From assembly GCF_037546065.1 (NCBI RefSeq), contig NZ_JAWMWG010000001.1, positions 744,001-808,000 on the forward strand: a stretch of 64,000 bases of DNA, written 5' to 3'. The notes below the pieces were generated by a model. That model made no database searches, was not told the origin of the DNA, and saw nothing but the letters and a program-made list of their open reading frames with translations. Below, piece by piece: positions 16,844 to 25,712 of the stretch. Numbering within the stretch: position 1 is the first letter of the stretch; the number at the start of each line of letters is the position of its first letter. Source of the DNA: Holzapfeliella saturejae. Lineage in GTDB: Bacteria > Bacillota > Bacilli > Lactobacillales > Lactobacillaceae. A program made the position numbers and the translations under genes.

Positions 16844-16881
16844 ATAGTAAAAGAGTCTAATTATAGAAGGAGCGATTGCTG

Positions 16882-17544
16882 ATGAAATTATATTTTATTC
16901 GACATGGAAAAACACAATGGAATTTGGAAAAACGCTATCAAGGAGCTAATGGGGATTCGCCATTATTACCCCAATCTTACGAAGATATTAAGCAATTAGC
17001 ATCCTTCATTAAATCCGTTTCTTTTGACGTACTATATACTAGTCCGTTAAAGCGTACTATCGTTACTTCAGAAGAATTAATTAAAGCTTTGCATCAACTT
17101 GACATTCCAATATTTGAAGATGAAAGATTGAAAGAATTTGATCTTGGTGAATTAGAAGGAAAAACGTTTGAAGAATGTACCAAGCATTATCCTAATCAAA
17201 TTAAAGCTTTTCGTGAAAATCCGGCTAATTATGATCCTTCTGCTTTTGGTGGTGAAACTTTTCAATCCGTTATGGCACGAGGTGATCAATTTATCAAAGA
17301 TTTGCTAGCTGAATATGGGGATACTAATGCTAATATTTTAGTCATTAGTCATGGAGCTGCTTTGAATACAATTATCAAAAGTCAATTGCATGTACCTTTA
17401 GCAGATATGAGAAAAGATGGCGGATTAGCTAACACAAGTTTATCTATTCTTGAAAATAAACCCAATAGTTCTGATTTTGACTGCTTGATGTCGAACAATA
17501 CATCTTATCTAACTAAAAAGCCAGAAAAGAGTGACACAGTTTAA
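16882..17544 (+). CDS. Histidine phosphatase (phosphoglycerate mutase-like) family protein
   Basis: Histidine phosphatase superfamily member. The start is ATG 16882, with AAGGAG (16867-16872) 9 bases upstream. The signature FIRHGKTQWN is at residues 5-14, the middle motif LGELEGKTFEEC contains the acidic residue, and the second His is in VISHGAAL. At 220 residues and without the additional motifs of glycolytic dPGM, it is more likely a general sugar-phosphate or nucleotide phosphatase than a glycolytic mutase, but the substrate cannot be told from sequence. It is followed by a TPR gene with a one-base overlap. Confidence 0.85.
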   Translation: MKLYFIRHGKTQWNLEKRYQGANGDSPLLPQSYEDIKQLASFIKSVSFDVLYTSPLKRTIVTSEELIKALHQLDIPIFEDERLKEFDLGELEGKTFEECTKHYPNQIKAFRENPANYDPSAFGGETFQSVMARGDQFIKDLLAEYGDTNANILVISHGAALNTIIKSQLHVPLADMRKDGGLANTSLSILENKPNSSDFDCLMSNNTSYLTKKPEKSDTV

Positions 17545-18197
17545 TGAATAAAAAAGCACAAGACTTATTTGAGCAAGGACAAACAGATGAAGCGGTTCAT
17601 TTGCTTGTTGAACAAATCGACCAAAATCCAAAAGAAACAGCAGGATACTTGCAGTTATCGTTATTTTTAGTTAAAGGCAATGAACTTGAAAAAGCCATTG
17701 AACTATTATTAAAAGCCGCTAACTTAGTTGAAAATCCAAAGGATTTGTATTTCAATTTGGCAACATCGTATTACTTAAAAGGTGATTTAGAAAAATCCCT
17801 TAATTTATTAAATCAGTTACCGGATACAGCAGATAACTTATACCAAAAAGCCTTAGTTTATTTTAATGTACAAAATTACCAAAAAGCGTTAGCTTATGGC
17901 ATGACAGCTGAGCAAAAAAATCCAACAGATACCCAAATTCAGGAGTTGATGGGAGATTTATGGCTAGCAATGGGCGAGCTGACTCAAGCACAGCGGTACT
18001 TTGAAAAGATTATTGCTACAAAGCCAACAGCTAAAGCCTATACGTTTTTTGGGATTTGTCTATATAGTCAAGATTATCAAAAAGCACAAGACTGTTTTGA
18101 ACAAGCAACTAAACTCGACGAACCAGAAACTAAGAAGATTTTGAATCAGTATGAGTCATTATTATCAGCTGTTAAGGATGGCAAATTAAATGGTTGA
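17544..18197 (+). CDS. Tetratricopeptide repeat protein
   Basis: 217-residue soluble protein made of tandem helix pairs in the TPR pattern. Repeats can be seen at about residues 3-35, 36-68, 70-100, 103-136 and 138-170 (for example AVHLLVEQIDQNPKETAGYLQ and AQRYFEKIIATKPTAKAYT-like units). TPR folds serve as protein interaction scaffolds; no enzymatic motif is seen. Its ATG overlaps the previous stop by one base and its end overlaps recD2 by 8 bases, so the three are translated as a unit. Related lactic acid bacteria keep this TPR gene before recD2, from memory. Its role in RecD2 function is unknown. Confidence 0.85.
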   Translation: MNKKAQDLFEQGQTDEAVHLLVEQIDQNPKETAGYLQLSLFLVKGNELEKAIELLLKAANLVENPKDLYFNLATSYYLKGDLEKSLNLLNQLPDTADNLYQKALVYFNVQNYQKALAYGMTAEQKNPTDTQIQELMGDLWLAMGELTQAQRYFEKIIATKPTAKAYTFFGICLYSQDYQKAQDCFEQATKLDEPETKKILNQYESLLSAVKDGKLNG

Positions 18198-20526
18198 ATT
18201 TATCGGGAAACCGCAAACAATCATTTTTGAAAATCCCAAAGATCTCTTTAAAATCATCAGTGTTGAAATTAGTGAGCAAAAAACACTGGATTGGCCGACA
18301 TCTGAAATTATCGTAACCGGGACGATTGGTGAACTTGATTATGAAACTAACTACCAATTTCAAGGTGAAGTGATTACGCATCCTAAATTTGGCGAACAGT
18401 TTAAGTGTGCCTACTATGAAGTGTTAACGCCCTCAAGTGAACAGGGACTTGTCCGTTATTTGAGTGGGGAAAATTTTCCGGGAATTGGTCAAAAAACCGC
18501 ACAAAAAATAGTGGATCAACTAGGTGATCATACATTATCAGCTTTACAAAATGGTTTAAGTTCAAAACAATTGCAAGACTTACGGTTATCAAAAAAACAA
18601 GAAGAGTCTTTGACAATGGGGTCTTTAAAAATTGATAATTTTTCTGAAATCATTTTACAACTTGGAAATCTTGGATTACCTAAAAAAGTTGCCACTACTA
18701 TTTATAAGTTATACGGAGATAAAGCACTAGAACTAGTAAAGTCAAATCCTTATCAACTGATTTCAGAAGTGAGCGGAATTGGATTTAAGCGAGCTGATGA
18801 GATTGCTTTGAAACTAGGAATTGCCTATGATTCAAAGGAAAGAATTCAAGGTGCTATTCTTCAAGGATTAGTTAGCAATACAATGGTTAATGGTGATAGT
18901 TATCAAGAGGCTACATTAGTGATTGATGATACGCATCATATTTTGAATCAATCTACTTTTGCAGGGGAAATAACTGATGACCAAATTTTGGCCGAATTAC
19001 AACGGTTAGTTCAAGAACAAAAAGTGATTATTGATCAACAGCGATTATACTTGCCATTGTTTTATAAACGAGAATTAGATATTGCAGATGAATTGAAGCG
19101 TTTTTACGATTATCAAGGCGAAGTTAATCAAGCTGATAATGTCGAGTCTGTTATCAATCAGGCTGAGGAACATTTAGGTATTGATTATGATAGGACACAA
19201 AAGAGTGCTATTTCGATGGTGTTGACTCATCAATTTTCATTATTAACAGGTGGCCCGGGAACCGGAAAGACGACAGTTATTAAAGGAATTATCGATGCTT
19301 TTAATCATTTAGATGAAAAAGAACACAAAAAAATTCTTCTAGCTGCACCAACAGGGCGTGCTGCCAAAAGAATGTCAGAAGTCACCGGCTATCAAGCAAC
19401 AACACTTCATCGATTACTCGGTTTAGTCTCTGATGAGCAACAAGCACCAGAAGACAGTGATACGGAGATAAAAGGGGACTTGTTGATTGTTGATGAGATG
19501 TCGATGGTGGACTTATTGTTATTTTACCAATTAACTAAAGCCTTAACGCCTGAGACAAAAGTTGTGTTAGTAGGGGATAAAGATCAATTACCTTCAGTTG
19601 GAACAGGTAATGTTTTTTCTGATTTGCTTAAGTCTGATTGTTTTGAAAAGACAGAGTTACAAACTATTCATCGGCAAGCCGAAACTTCTTCTATTGTTGA
19701 ATTAGCCCATGCGATTAATCATGACCAAAATAAAGAATTGATTTTTGAGCAAGAAAAAGACCGTAGCTTTATTGCTTGCTCTCGCAATCAAGTTCCATCG
19801 GTTGTTGATCAAATTGTCCAAAGAGCAACGCAACGAGGCTTTTCAATGGATCAAGTCCAAGTTCTAACGCCAATGTATAGCGGTGAAAGCGGTATTAATA
19901 ATTTAAATCGGTCACTTCAACAATTACTCAATCCTAAAACTGATTCAACCACAAAAGAAATTGAAGTAGGAAAACATCACTTTAGAATTAATGACCGCGT
20001 TTTACAATTGGTGAATAATCCTGAAAAAGATATTTATAATGGTCAAATTGGTGAAGTGATAAGTTTAACGCCAACCAATCAAGCTGAAACAATGATTGTT
20101 GATTTTGATGGTCACGAAGTTACTCTAAGTAAAAAAGAGTTAAACGATCTCACATTAGCTTATGCAATTTCAATTCATAAATCACAAGGAAGCGAATTTC
20201 CTTTGATTATTTTGGTGTTAACCATGCAAAACAGTCGTATGCTTAAACGAAATTTGCTTTACACAGCGATTACACGTGCGAGTGAAAGTTTAGTTATGGT
20301 AGGGGAAAAACGAGCCTTTCAAATGGCGATTACAACTGATGGTAGTAATCGTAAAACAACTTTGGCACTTCGACTTCAAGCTACCTTACAGGAAAAAACT
20401 GAGATAAAAGTAACTTCAAGTGAATCAGAAATTGATGGTAAGCAGAATTATTTATTAACAGCTGATTTAATCTTGAGTCAACAAATTGATCCGATGATAG
20501 GTATGGCAGATTATCCATTACAATAA
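18190..20526 (+). CDS. recD2: ATP-dependent RecD-like DNA helicase RecD2
   Basis: Superfamily 1B 5'-3' DNA helicase found outside RecBCD in Firmicutes, linked to replication fork maintenance and repair. The 778-residue protein has an N-terminal OB-like region, a helix-hairpin-helix stretch (FPGIGQKTAQKIV, and SGIGFKRADEIA), Walker A GGPGTGKTT at about 354-362, Walker B LLIVDEMSMVD, the motif YAISIHKSQGSEFP and the C-terminal LLYTAITRASESLVMVG. The start ATG 18190 overlaps the TPR gene's end. A bidirectional terminator separates it from the convergent rnjA gene. No missing motif seen. Confidence 0.95.
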   Translation: MVEFIGKPQTIIFENPKDLFKIISVEISEQKTLDWPTSEIIVTGTIGELDYETNYQFQGEVITHPKFGEQFKCAYYEVLTPSSEQGLVRYLSGENFPGIGQKTAQKIVDQLGDHTLSALQNGLSSKQLQDLRLSKKQEESLTMGSLKIDNFSEIILQLGNLGLPKKVATTIYKLYGDKALELVKSNPYQLISEVSGIGFKRADEIALKLGIAYDSKERIQGAILQGLVSNTMVNGDSYQEATLVIDDTHHILNQSTFAGEITDDQILAELQRLVQEQKVIIDQQRLYLPLFYKRELDIADELKRFYDYQGEVNQADNVESVINQAEEHLGIDYDRTQKSAISMVLTHQFSLLTGGPGTGKTTVIKGIIDAFNHLDEKEHKKILLAAPTGRAAKRMSEVTGYQATTLHRLLGLVSDEQQAPEDSDTEIKGDLLIVDEMSMVDLLLFYQLTKALTPETKVVLVGDKDQLPSVGTGNVFSDLLKSDCFEKTELQTIHRQAETSSIVELAHAINHDQNKELIFEQEKDRSFIACSRNQVPSVVDQIVQRATQRGFSMDQVQVLTPMYSGESGINNLNRSLQQLLNPKTDSTTKEIEVGKHHFRINDRVLQLVNNPEKDIYNGQIGEVISLTPTNQAETMIVDFDGHEVTLSKKELNDLTLAYAISIHKSQGSEFPLIILVLTMQNSRMLKRNLLYTAITRASESLVMVGEKRAFQMAITTDGSNRKTTLALRLQATLQEKTEIKVTSSESEIDGKQNYLLTADLILSQQIDPMIGMADYPLQ

Positions 20527-20564
20527 AAAAGTCTAAACTCATAATTGAGCTTAGACTTTTTTAT
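20524..20564. terminator. Bidirectional terminator between recD2 and rnjA
   Basis: AAAAAAGTCTAA and TTAGACTTTTTT pair, extended by CTC/GAG around a short loop, with A and T runs on either side. It can serve recD2 on the plus strand and rnjA on the minus strand. Confidence 0.9.
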
Positions 20565-20569
20565 TTATC

Positions 20570-22255
20570 TTAATCTTTACTAATAATAATAGGCAAGATC
20601 ATTGGACGACGTTCGGTTTTATCAAATAAGAACTCTTGTAGTGAGTCAATCACTCGTTGACGAATGATTTTTTCAGAAGGTTTGTCACTGTTTTCCATTG
20701 CTGAACGCATCACATGATAAGCACGTTTTTGTGCTTGGTTAATCAATTCAACTGACTCTCTCATGTAAACAAATCCACGAGATAAAATGTCAGGACCAGC
20801 TAATACACGTTTTTTGGCGTAGTCAATAGTAGCCACAACCACTACGACACCTTCTTCAGACAGAATCTTACGATCTCTTAAAACAACAGAACCAATATCA
20901 CCGATTCCTGATCCGTCAACATAAACATCTTCAGCAGGAATGTGTCCGGCAGGTCTAGCATAATCAGAGCCAAGTGCTAAGACATCCCCGTTTTGCATGA
21001 TAAAGATGTTATCGGGGTCAACCTCACATTGAATGGCTAATTCGGAATGAATTTTTTGCATGCGGTATTCACCGTGGACAGGGAGGAAGTATTTAGGCTT
21101 CATTAAACGAAGCATTAGTTTTTGTTCTTCTTGACCACCGTGACCAGATGCGTGAATATTATTCACTTTACCATGAATAACTTCAGCACCAGCTTCATAC
21201 AATAAGTTAATCAAATGGTTAACACTGATAGTATTTCCAGGAATAGGGTTACTTGAAAAGATAACCGTGTCACCTGGATTTAGTGTGATTTGACGATGAG
21301 TGCCGTTTGCAATACGGTTTAAAGCCCCCATTGGTTCACCTTGAGAACCTGTACAGATAATCAAGACTTCTTCAGCAGGGTACTGATTAATTTCGTGACC
21401 ATCAATCAAAACACCATCTGGGATATTTAAGTAGCCCAGCTCAAGTCCATTTTTCACAGAGTTTTCCATACTACGTCCAAATACGGCAACCTTACGGTTA
21501 TTTTCGATGGCAGCTTCAATGGCTTGAGAAACACGATAAAGGTTTGACGCAAAGGTTGCAAAGATAATACGACCTTCGATTCCTTCAACGATGTGCTTAA
21601 TTGAATCTCCAACAAATCGTTCAGATTTTGAGAATTCAGGAACTTCAGCATTCGTACTATCAGATAATAATGCCAAAACACCTTCTTCACCTAACTTAGC
21701 CATTTTTTGTAAGTTAGGAGCAGGCTGATTGCTGGTAGGTGTGAAATCAAATTTGAAATCTCCAGTTTCAACAATAACACCCTGTGGTGTGTGAATGGCG
21801 ATTCCTAAAGTATCTGGAATCGAGTGAGTGGTTTGGAAGAAATCAACAGTGATTTTAGGGAATTTCAATACAGTATCTTCGTGAATTTCATGAAGTGAAG
21901 TTGTATTTAATAATCCATGTTCTTCCAATTTACCTTTGATTAAAGCAGAAGCTAAAGGTCCAGCATAAACAGGAATTGAAGGAATTTGTTTAAGTAGGTA
22001 GGGAATACCACCAATGTGATCTTCGTGTCCATGAGTGATGACTAGACCTTTAATATTATGTTGGTTTTCGATTAAGTAAGAGTAATCAGAAATAACGTAG
22101 TCAATACCGAGTAAATCATCTTCTGGGAATTTAATTCCAGCATCAACAATGATGATTTCATCTTGAAATTGGATAACATACATGTTTTTACCAATTTCGC
22201 CTAATCCCCCTATGGCAAAGACGGCCGTTTCATGATTTTTAACATTGAGTTTCAT
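20570..22255 (-). CDS. rnjA: Ribonuclease J1
   Basis: Metallo-beta-lactamase/beta-CASP ribonuclease with endo and 5'-3' exo activity, central to mRNA decay and rRNA maturation. The 561-residue protein keeps the full metal site HGHEDH (residues 75-80), the later HSIPDTLG and GDFKFD motifs, beta-CASP GRSMEN and a C-terminal domain with HASGHGGQE. This distinguishes it from the degenerate J2 copy at 34139-35866. It lies on the minus strand, 6 bases after rpoY, giving the rpoY-rnjA pairing known in Bacillus. The ATG is at 22255. Confidence 0.96.
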   Translation of the reverse strand: MKLNVKNHETAVFAIGGLGEIGKNMYVIQFQDEIIIVDAGIKFPEDDLLGIDYVISDYSYLIENQHNIKGLVITHGHEDHIGGIPYLLKQIPSIPVYAGPLASALIKGKLEEHGLLNTTSLHEIHEDTVLKFPKITVDFFQTTHSIPDTLGIAIHTPQGVIVETGDFKFDFTPTSNQPAPNLQKMAKLGEEGVLALLSDSTNAEVPEFSKSERFVGDSIKHIVEGIEGRIIFATFASNLYRVSQAIEAAIENNRKVAVFGRSMENSVKNGLELGYLNIPDGVLIDGHEINQYPAEEVLIICTGSQGEPMGALNRIANGTHRQITLNPGDTVIFSSNPIPGNTISVNHLINLLYEAGAEVIHGKVNNIHASGHGGQEEQKLMLRLMKPKYFLPVHGEYRMQKIHSELAIQCEVDPDNIFIMQNGDVLALGSDYARPAGHIPAEDVYVDGSGIGDIGSVVLRDRKILSEEGVVVVVATIDYAKKRVLAGPDILSRGFVYMRESVELINQAQKRAYHVMRSAMENSDKPSEKIIRQRVIDSLQEFLFDKTERRPMILPIIISKD

Positions 22256-22261
22256 AATCGA

Positions 22262-22474
22262 TTAAAACTCCGTAATTTTAAATGTTTCAGATTTTTGTTC
22301 GTAGGCTAATAAATTACCTGTTAACTCTTGAATGAATTCAACATTATAGGGGGTGTTTTTTTCAATCTTTTCACGAGCATCGACAAGTGATGAAGCATTT
22401 AAGTATAGTGTTTGTGTCGTTTCACGACGTGGATTTTGAATAGTGTTTTCTTGATATAGAACTTTGTAGATCAA
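22262..22474 (-). CDS. rpoY: DNA-directed RNA polymerase epsilon subunit RpoY
   Basis: Small accessory subunit of Firmicute RNA polymerase. The start is set at TTG 22474 (minus strand), giving MIYKVLYQEN and 70 residues, the usual family length; AAAGGAG (22483-22489 on the plus strand as its complement) is 8 bases upstream. The longer reading frame open from 22513 would add residues ahead of the ribosome site. Family features include IYKVLYQ at the N-terminus, RRETTQTLYL and the YNVEFIQ segment. It is directly followed by rnjA, as in Bacillus, so RNA polymerase and the main RNA-degrading enzyme share a transcript. Confidence 0.9.
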   Translation of the reverse strand: MIYKVLYQENTIQNPRRETTQTLYLNASSLVDAREKIEKNTPYNVEFIQELTGNLLAYEQKSETFKITEF

Positions 22475-22543
22475 AGTAAATTCTCCTTTAATAAATAATA
22501 GTTTTACGCACAATGAGTCTTAAAAAGACCACTAGATAGTTGA

Positions 22544-22573
22544 ATAATAGCATAAAAGACAAGTTAAGTACAA
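22544..22573 (-). promoter_or_regulatory. Candidate promoter for rpoY-rnjA
   Basis: On the minus strand TTGTAC (complement of 22568-22573), an 18-base spacer and TATTAT (complement of 22544-22549) preceded by TG-c, an extended -10. The leader before rpoY also contains a small hairpin, GTCTT/AAGAC (about 22517-22529). Confidence 0.5.
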
Positions 22574-22600
22574 AAATCTTATAGCTAGTAAAAAAGTAGA

Positions 22601-23155
22601 TTATTCTAAAATCAACATATTGTCTTCAACGAAGAATGGGTTATCTGAGTTGATTCGGTCATAGAATAAGTGACCGTTTAAGTGATCGATTTCATGTTGG
22701 CAAACGATGGCTTCATAACCTCTAAGTGTTTTTTCAAGTACTTCGCCGTCCATATTTTGGTAACGAATTGTAATTTTATTGGCACGAGGCACATAGCCAG
22801 GTACATTACGATCAACACTTAAACAGCCTTCACCTTCACCAAGAGCCACTTTACGAACCGATTGGCGAATAATTTTTGGGTTAATTAACATCTCTTCCAT
22901 GATAATGTTGTCATCGGCATCAGGAATTAAAACCGCACTCATTGCTTTTGAAACGCCAACTTGGTTTGCAGCTAAGCCGACACCTGGACGTAATTGGTGT
23001 TTTTTAGCCAATTCAGGGTTTTGTGAGTTTTTTAAGAATGTCATCATATCTTCAGCTAGTTTTCTAGTTTCGTCTGATAGAGGGAAAGTCACTTCATCAG
23101 TTACTTTTCGCAAGACATCATTTCCTTCACGGACAATATCTTTCATTAATAGCAT
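22601..23155 (-). CDS. def: Peptide deformylase
   Basis: Removes the formyl group from the N-terminal Met of new proteins, using a metal ion. The 184-residue protein has motif I GVGLAANQVG (58-67), motif II EGCLSV with metal-ligand Cys111 and motif III QHEIDHLNG with His154, Glu155 and His158. Inserts around motif I place it in the type II class usual in Gram-positive bacteria. The start ATG at 23155 is 7 bases after GGAGG (complement of 23163-23167), which favours it over the ATG at 23146. It lies upstream of rpoY-rnjA on the same strand with no clear terminator in between. Confidence 0.96.
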   Translation of the reverse strand: MLLMKDIVREGNDVLRKVTDEVTFPLSDETRKLAEDMMTFLKNSQNPELAKKHQLRPGVGLAANQVGVSKAMSAVLIPDADDNIIMEEMLINPKIIRQSVRKVALGEGEGCLSVDRNVPGYVPRANKITIRYQNMDGEVLEKTLRGYEAIVCQHEIDHLNGHLFYDRINSDNPFFVEDNMLILE

Positions 23156-23267
23156 AGTTAAGCCTCCATATAAAATATAATCTCTATTTATTTATTTTAC
23201 CACAACTATAGAGACAAAAAATACGAGATTGAACAGGTTTGTAGACATTATTTATGTTAAATTCGGT

Positions 23268-23295
23268 TTGATGTTTCAAAAAATTGCGATAAAAT
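23268..23295 (+). promoter_or_regulatory. Candidate promoter for the UPF0223 gene
   Basis: TTGATG (23268-23273), a 16-base spacer and TAAAAT (23290-23295). It is in the divergent region between def and the UPF0223 gene. Confidence 0.5.
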
Positions 23296-23324
23296 AAAGA
23301 CGACTAGTGAAAGGAGAACAAAAA

Positions 23325-23597
23325 ATGAATTATGCTTATCCTTTAGAAGATTTTTGGTCTATAGAAGAGACAACTCAAGCAATTGCTTTTTATAATGCTG
23401 TTGAACAGGCATATGAAGAATCAATTGACTGTGAACAATTTTTAATGACATACCATGCGTTTTCAAGAATTGTCCCAGCTATTGCAGAACAAAGACGTAT
23501 TAGTCGACAATTTGAAGAAGTATCAGGCTACTCTATTTATAACACGATTCACCAAGCTAAAAAGCTAAAAACAGGCAAATTAGTTATGGCTAGTTAA
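23325..23597 (+). CDS. UPF0223 family protein
   Basis: 90-residue protein of the UPF0223 (YktA-like) family, a small all-helical group in Bacilli with no assigned function. Start ATG 23325 follows AAGGAG (23311-23316) at a normal distance; reading from ATG 23307 would overlap that site. The conserved features are YPLEDFWSIEE near the N-terminus and a helical C-terminal half with many Gln and Arg. It has no signal peptide or membrane segment. It is divergent from def and upstream of typA, separated by a regulated-looking leader. The name reflects family recognition only. Confidence 0.85.
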   Translation: MNYAYPLEDFWSIEETTQAIAFYNAVEQAYEESIDCEQFLMTYHAFSRIVPAIAEQRRISRQFEEVSGYSIYNTIHQAKKLKTGKLVMAS

Positions 23598-23621
23598 TTA
23601 TTGACTGATTCGCACAATAAA

Positions 23622-23651
23622 TTGACGTTTATAAATGCAGTATGCTAAAAT
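23622..23651 (+). promoter_or_regulatory. Promoter for typA, with extended -10
   Basis: TTGACG (23622-23627), an 18-base spacer and TAAAAT (23646-23651) preceded by TG-c (extended -10). It would start RNA at about 23658, leaving a leader of roughly 108 bases before the typA start. Confidence 0.65.
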
Positions 23652-23657
23652 TAGGAA

Positions 23658-23745
23658 ACATAGTAATAAGTACTAGAAAACATCACAATACCGATGTGGT
23701 GTTTTAGCGTAAGAAAGCTGTGAGAATAAGTCACAGTTTTTTTAT
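23658..23745 (+). promoter_or_regulatory. Two-hairpin leader of typA, candidate attenuator
   Basis: Between promoter and gene lie two hairpins. The first has arms AAAACATCACA (23677-23687) and TGTGGTGTTTT (23695-23705) with a 7-base loop and one G-T pair. The second, 23714-23740, pairs AAAGCTGTGA with TCACAGTTTT and ends in seven T, an intrinsic terminator placed before the gene. TCACA and TGTG modules occur in both hairpins, so the 5' arm of the first could instead pair with the 5' arm of the second, which would prevent the terminator. No leader peptide start codon is seen. The controlling signal is unknown; this is inference. Confidence 0.5.
23714..23743 (+). terminator. Intrinsic terminator inside the typA leader
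   Basis: AAAGCTGTGA, loop GAATAAG, TCACAGTTTT then more T. The stem is 10 bp with one G-T pair. It lies between the promoter at 23622-23651 and the typA ribosome site AGGAGGA (23753-23759), so read-through is needed to express typA from that promoter. Confidence 0.8.
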
Positions 23746-23765
23746 GGACTTTAGGAGGAACTCAA

Positions 23766-25613
23766 TTGGATAGAAGAAACGACATTCGCAATATTGCGAT
23801 TATTGCCCACGTTGACCACGGTAAAACAACATTAGTTAATGAATTGTTGAAACAATCAGATACATTGGATGAACACATTAACTTAGATGATCGTGCGATG
23901 GACTCAAACGATATCGAAAAAGAACGTGGAATCACCATTTTATCAAAGAACACTGCTGTTAAATATGGTGACACAACAATCAACATTTTGGATACACCTG
24001 GACACGCCGACTTCGGTGGGGAAGTAGAACGTATCATGAAAATGGTTGATGGGGTTTTACTTGTTGTTGATGCTTACGATGGAACAATGCCACAAACACG
24101 TTTCGTGTTGAAAAAAGCACTAGAACAAAACTTAACACCTATCGTTGTTATCAATAAGATTGACCGTCCTGGTGCTCGCCCAGCAGAAGTTGTGGATGAA
24201 GTATTAGAATTGTTTATCGAATTAGGTGCTAACGAAGACCAACTAGAATTCCCAATCGTTTACACAAGTGCGATTAACGGAACTTCAAGTAAAGATGAAG
24301 CATTAGATACTCAAAAAGAAACAATGAACCCTGTATTTGATACAATTGTTGATGAAATCCCAGCTCCTATCGATAATGAAGATGAACCACTACAATTCCA
24401 AGTGGCTATGCTTGATTATGATGATTACGTTGGACGTATTGGTGTTGGTCGTGTGTTCCGTGGAACAATTAAGATTGGGGACCAAGTTTCTGTTCTTAAA
24501 TTAGATGGCTCAACACAAAACTTCCGTGTAACTAAATTATTTGGTTTCTTCGGTCTTAAGAAAATTGAAATCGACTCAGCTAAAGCTGGTGATTTGATTG
24601 CCGTTTCAGGTATGGAAGATATTTACGTTGGTGAAACAGTAACACCTGTTGACCACCAAGATGCACTACCTGTTTTAAGAATTGATGAACCAACACTTCA
24701 AATGAAGTTTGTTGCAAATAACTCACCATTTGCTGGACGTGAAGGTGACTATGTAACAGCTAGAAAAATTGAAGAACGTCTACACAAACAAACAAGAACT
24801 GATGTTTCTCTACGTGTAGAAGCAACAGATGAACCAAACGCTTGGACAGTTTCAGGACGTGGGGAACTTCACTTATCAATCTTAGTTGAAGAAATGCGTC
24901 GTGAAGGTTACGAATTACAACTTTCAAGACCAGAAGTTATCTACAAAGAAGTTGATGGTGTAATGAGCGAACCATTTGAAGCAGTTCAAATTGATACACC
25001 AGATGAATACGTTGGATCAATCATTGAAGCTTTATCACAAAGAAAAGCTGACATGAAGAATATGGAACCAATGGGTAATGGACAAACTCGTCTACATTTC
25101 TTGGCACCATCTCGTGGATTGATTGGATTCTCAACAGAATTCCTATCAATGACTGGTGGCTACGGAATTATGAACCACACTTACGACAGCTACCAACCAG
25201 CTATTAAGAACTGGGAACCAGGTCGTCGTGAAGGTGCGCTTGTTTCAATTAACCAAGGTCCATCTACAACGTACTCTCTACAATCTATTGAAGAACGTGG
25301 AACACTATTTATCGGTGCAGGTGTTGAAATTTATGAAGGTATGATTGTTGGTAAAAGCAGTCGTGACCGTGATATTTCAGTTAATGCAACTAAAGGTAAA
25401 AAACTAACAAATACTCGTGCTTCAGGTAAAGACCATTCTTCAAGTATTAAGACACCTAAAGAATTAACACTTGAACAATCAATCGAATTCTTGAATGACG
25501 ATGAATATTGTGAAGTAACACCACAAAGCATTCGTTTACGTAAGAAAATCTTAAACACAAACGAACGTGAAAAAGCTTCAAAACAAAAGAAACTAGCTTC
25601 TAAAAAAGGATAG
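23766..25613 (+). CDS. typA: Translational GTPase TypA/BipA
   Basis: Ribosome-binding GTPase of the EF-G class with roles in 50S assembly and stress or cold adaptation. The 615-residue protein has the G1 loop AHVDHGKTT (about 14-22), switch region ERGITILSKN, DTPGHADFGG and NKIDRPGARP, then EF-G-like domains and the BipA-specific C-terminal part. The start is TTG at 23766 with AGGAGGA 6 bases upstream. The family is certain. Its codon usage shows a bias toward highly expressed codons, and a strong terminator follows. Confidence 0.96.
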   Translation: MDRRNDIRNIAIIAHVDHGKTTLVNELLKQSDTLDEHINLDDRAMDSNDIEKERGITILSKNTAVKYGDTTINILDTPGHADFGGEVERIMKMVDGVLLVVDAYDGTMPQTRFVLKKALEQNLTPIVVINKIDRPGARPAEVVDEVLELFIELGANEDQLEFPIVYTSAINGTSSKDEALDTQKETMNPVFDTIVDEIPAPIDNEDEPLQFQVAMLDYDDYVGRIGVGRVFRGTIKIGDQVSVLKLDGSTQNFRVTKLFGFFGLKKIEIDSAKAGDLIAVSGMEDIYVGETVTPVDHQDALPVLRIDEPTLQMKFVANNSPFAGREGDYVTARKIEERLHKQTRTDVSLRVEATDEPNAWTVSGRGELHLSILVEEMRREGYELQLSRPEVIYKEVDGVMSEPFEAVQIDTPDEYVGSIIEALSQRKADMKNMEPMGNGQTRLHFLAPSRGLIGFSTEFLSMTGGYGIMNHTYDSYQPAIKNWEPGRREGALVSINQGPSTTYSLQSIEERGTLFIGAGVEIYEGMIVGKSSRDRDISVNATKGKKLTNTRASGKDHSSSIKTPKELTLEQSIEFLNDDEYCEVTPQSIRLRKKILNTNEREKASKQKKLASKKG

Positions 25614-25629
25614 TTTATAGTTTTAAAGA

Positions 25630-25662
25630 GCCTTAAGGACAAATCATCCTTAAGGCTTTTTT
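25630..25662 (+). terminator. Terminator after typA
   Basis: GCCTTAAGGA (25630-25639) and TCCTTAAGGC (25647-25656) form a perfect 10-bp stem followed by a T-run. Confidence 0.92.
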
Positions 25663-25669
25663 GTATCCG

Positions 25670-25678
25670 TGATATAAT
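25670..25678 (+). promoter_or_regulatory. Extended -10 promoter for ftsW
   Basis: TG-a-TATAAT (25670-25678), a perfect -10 with the TGn extension. The place where a -35 would lie falls in the typA terminator and matches poorly, so recognition would depend on the extended -10. Confidence 0.55.
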
Positions 25679-25712
25679 AAAAAAAGCTTAAACGACTAGG
25701 GAGCGTGTACTT

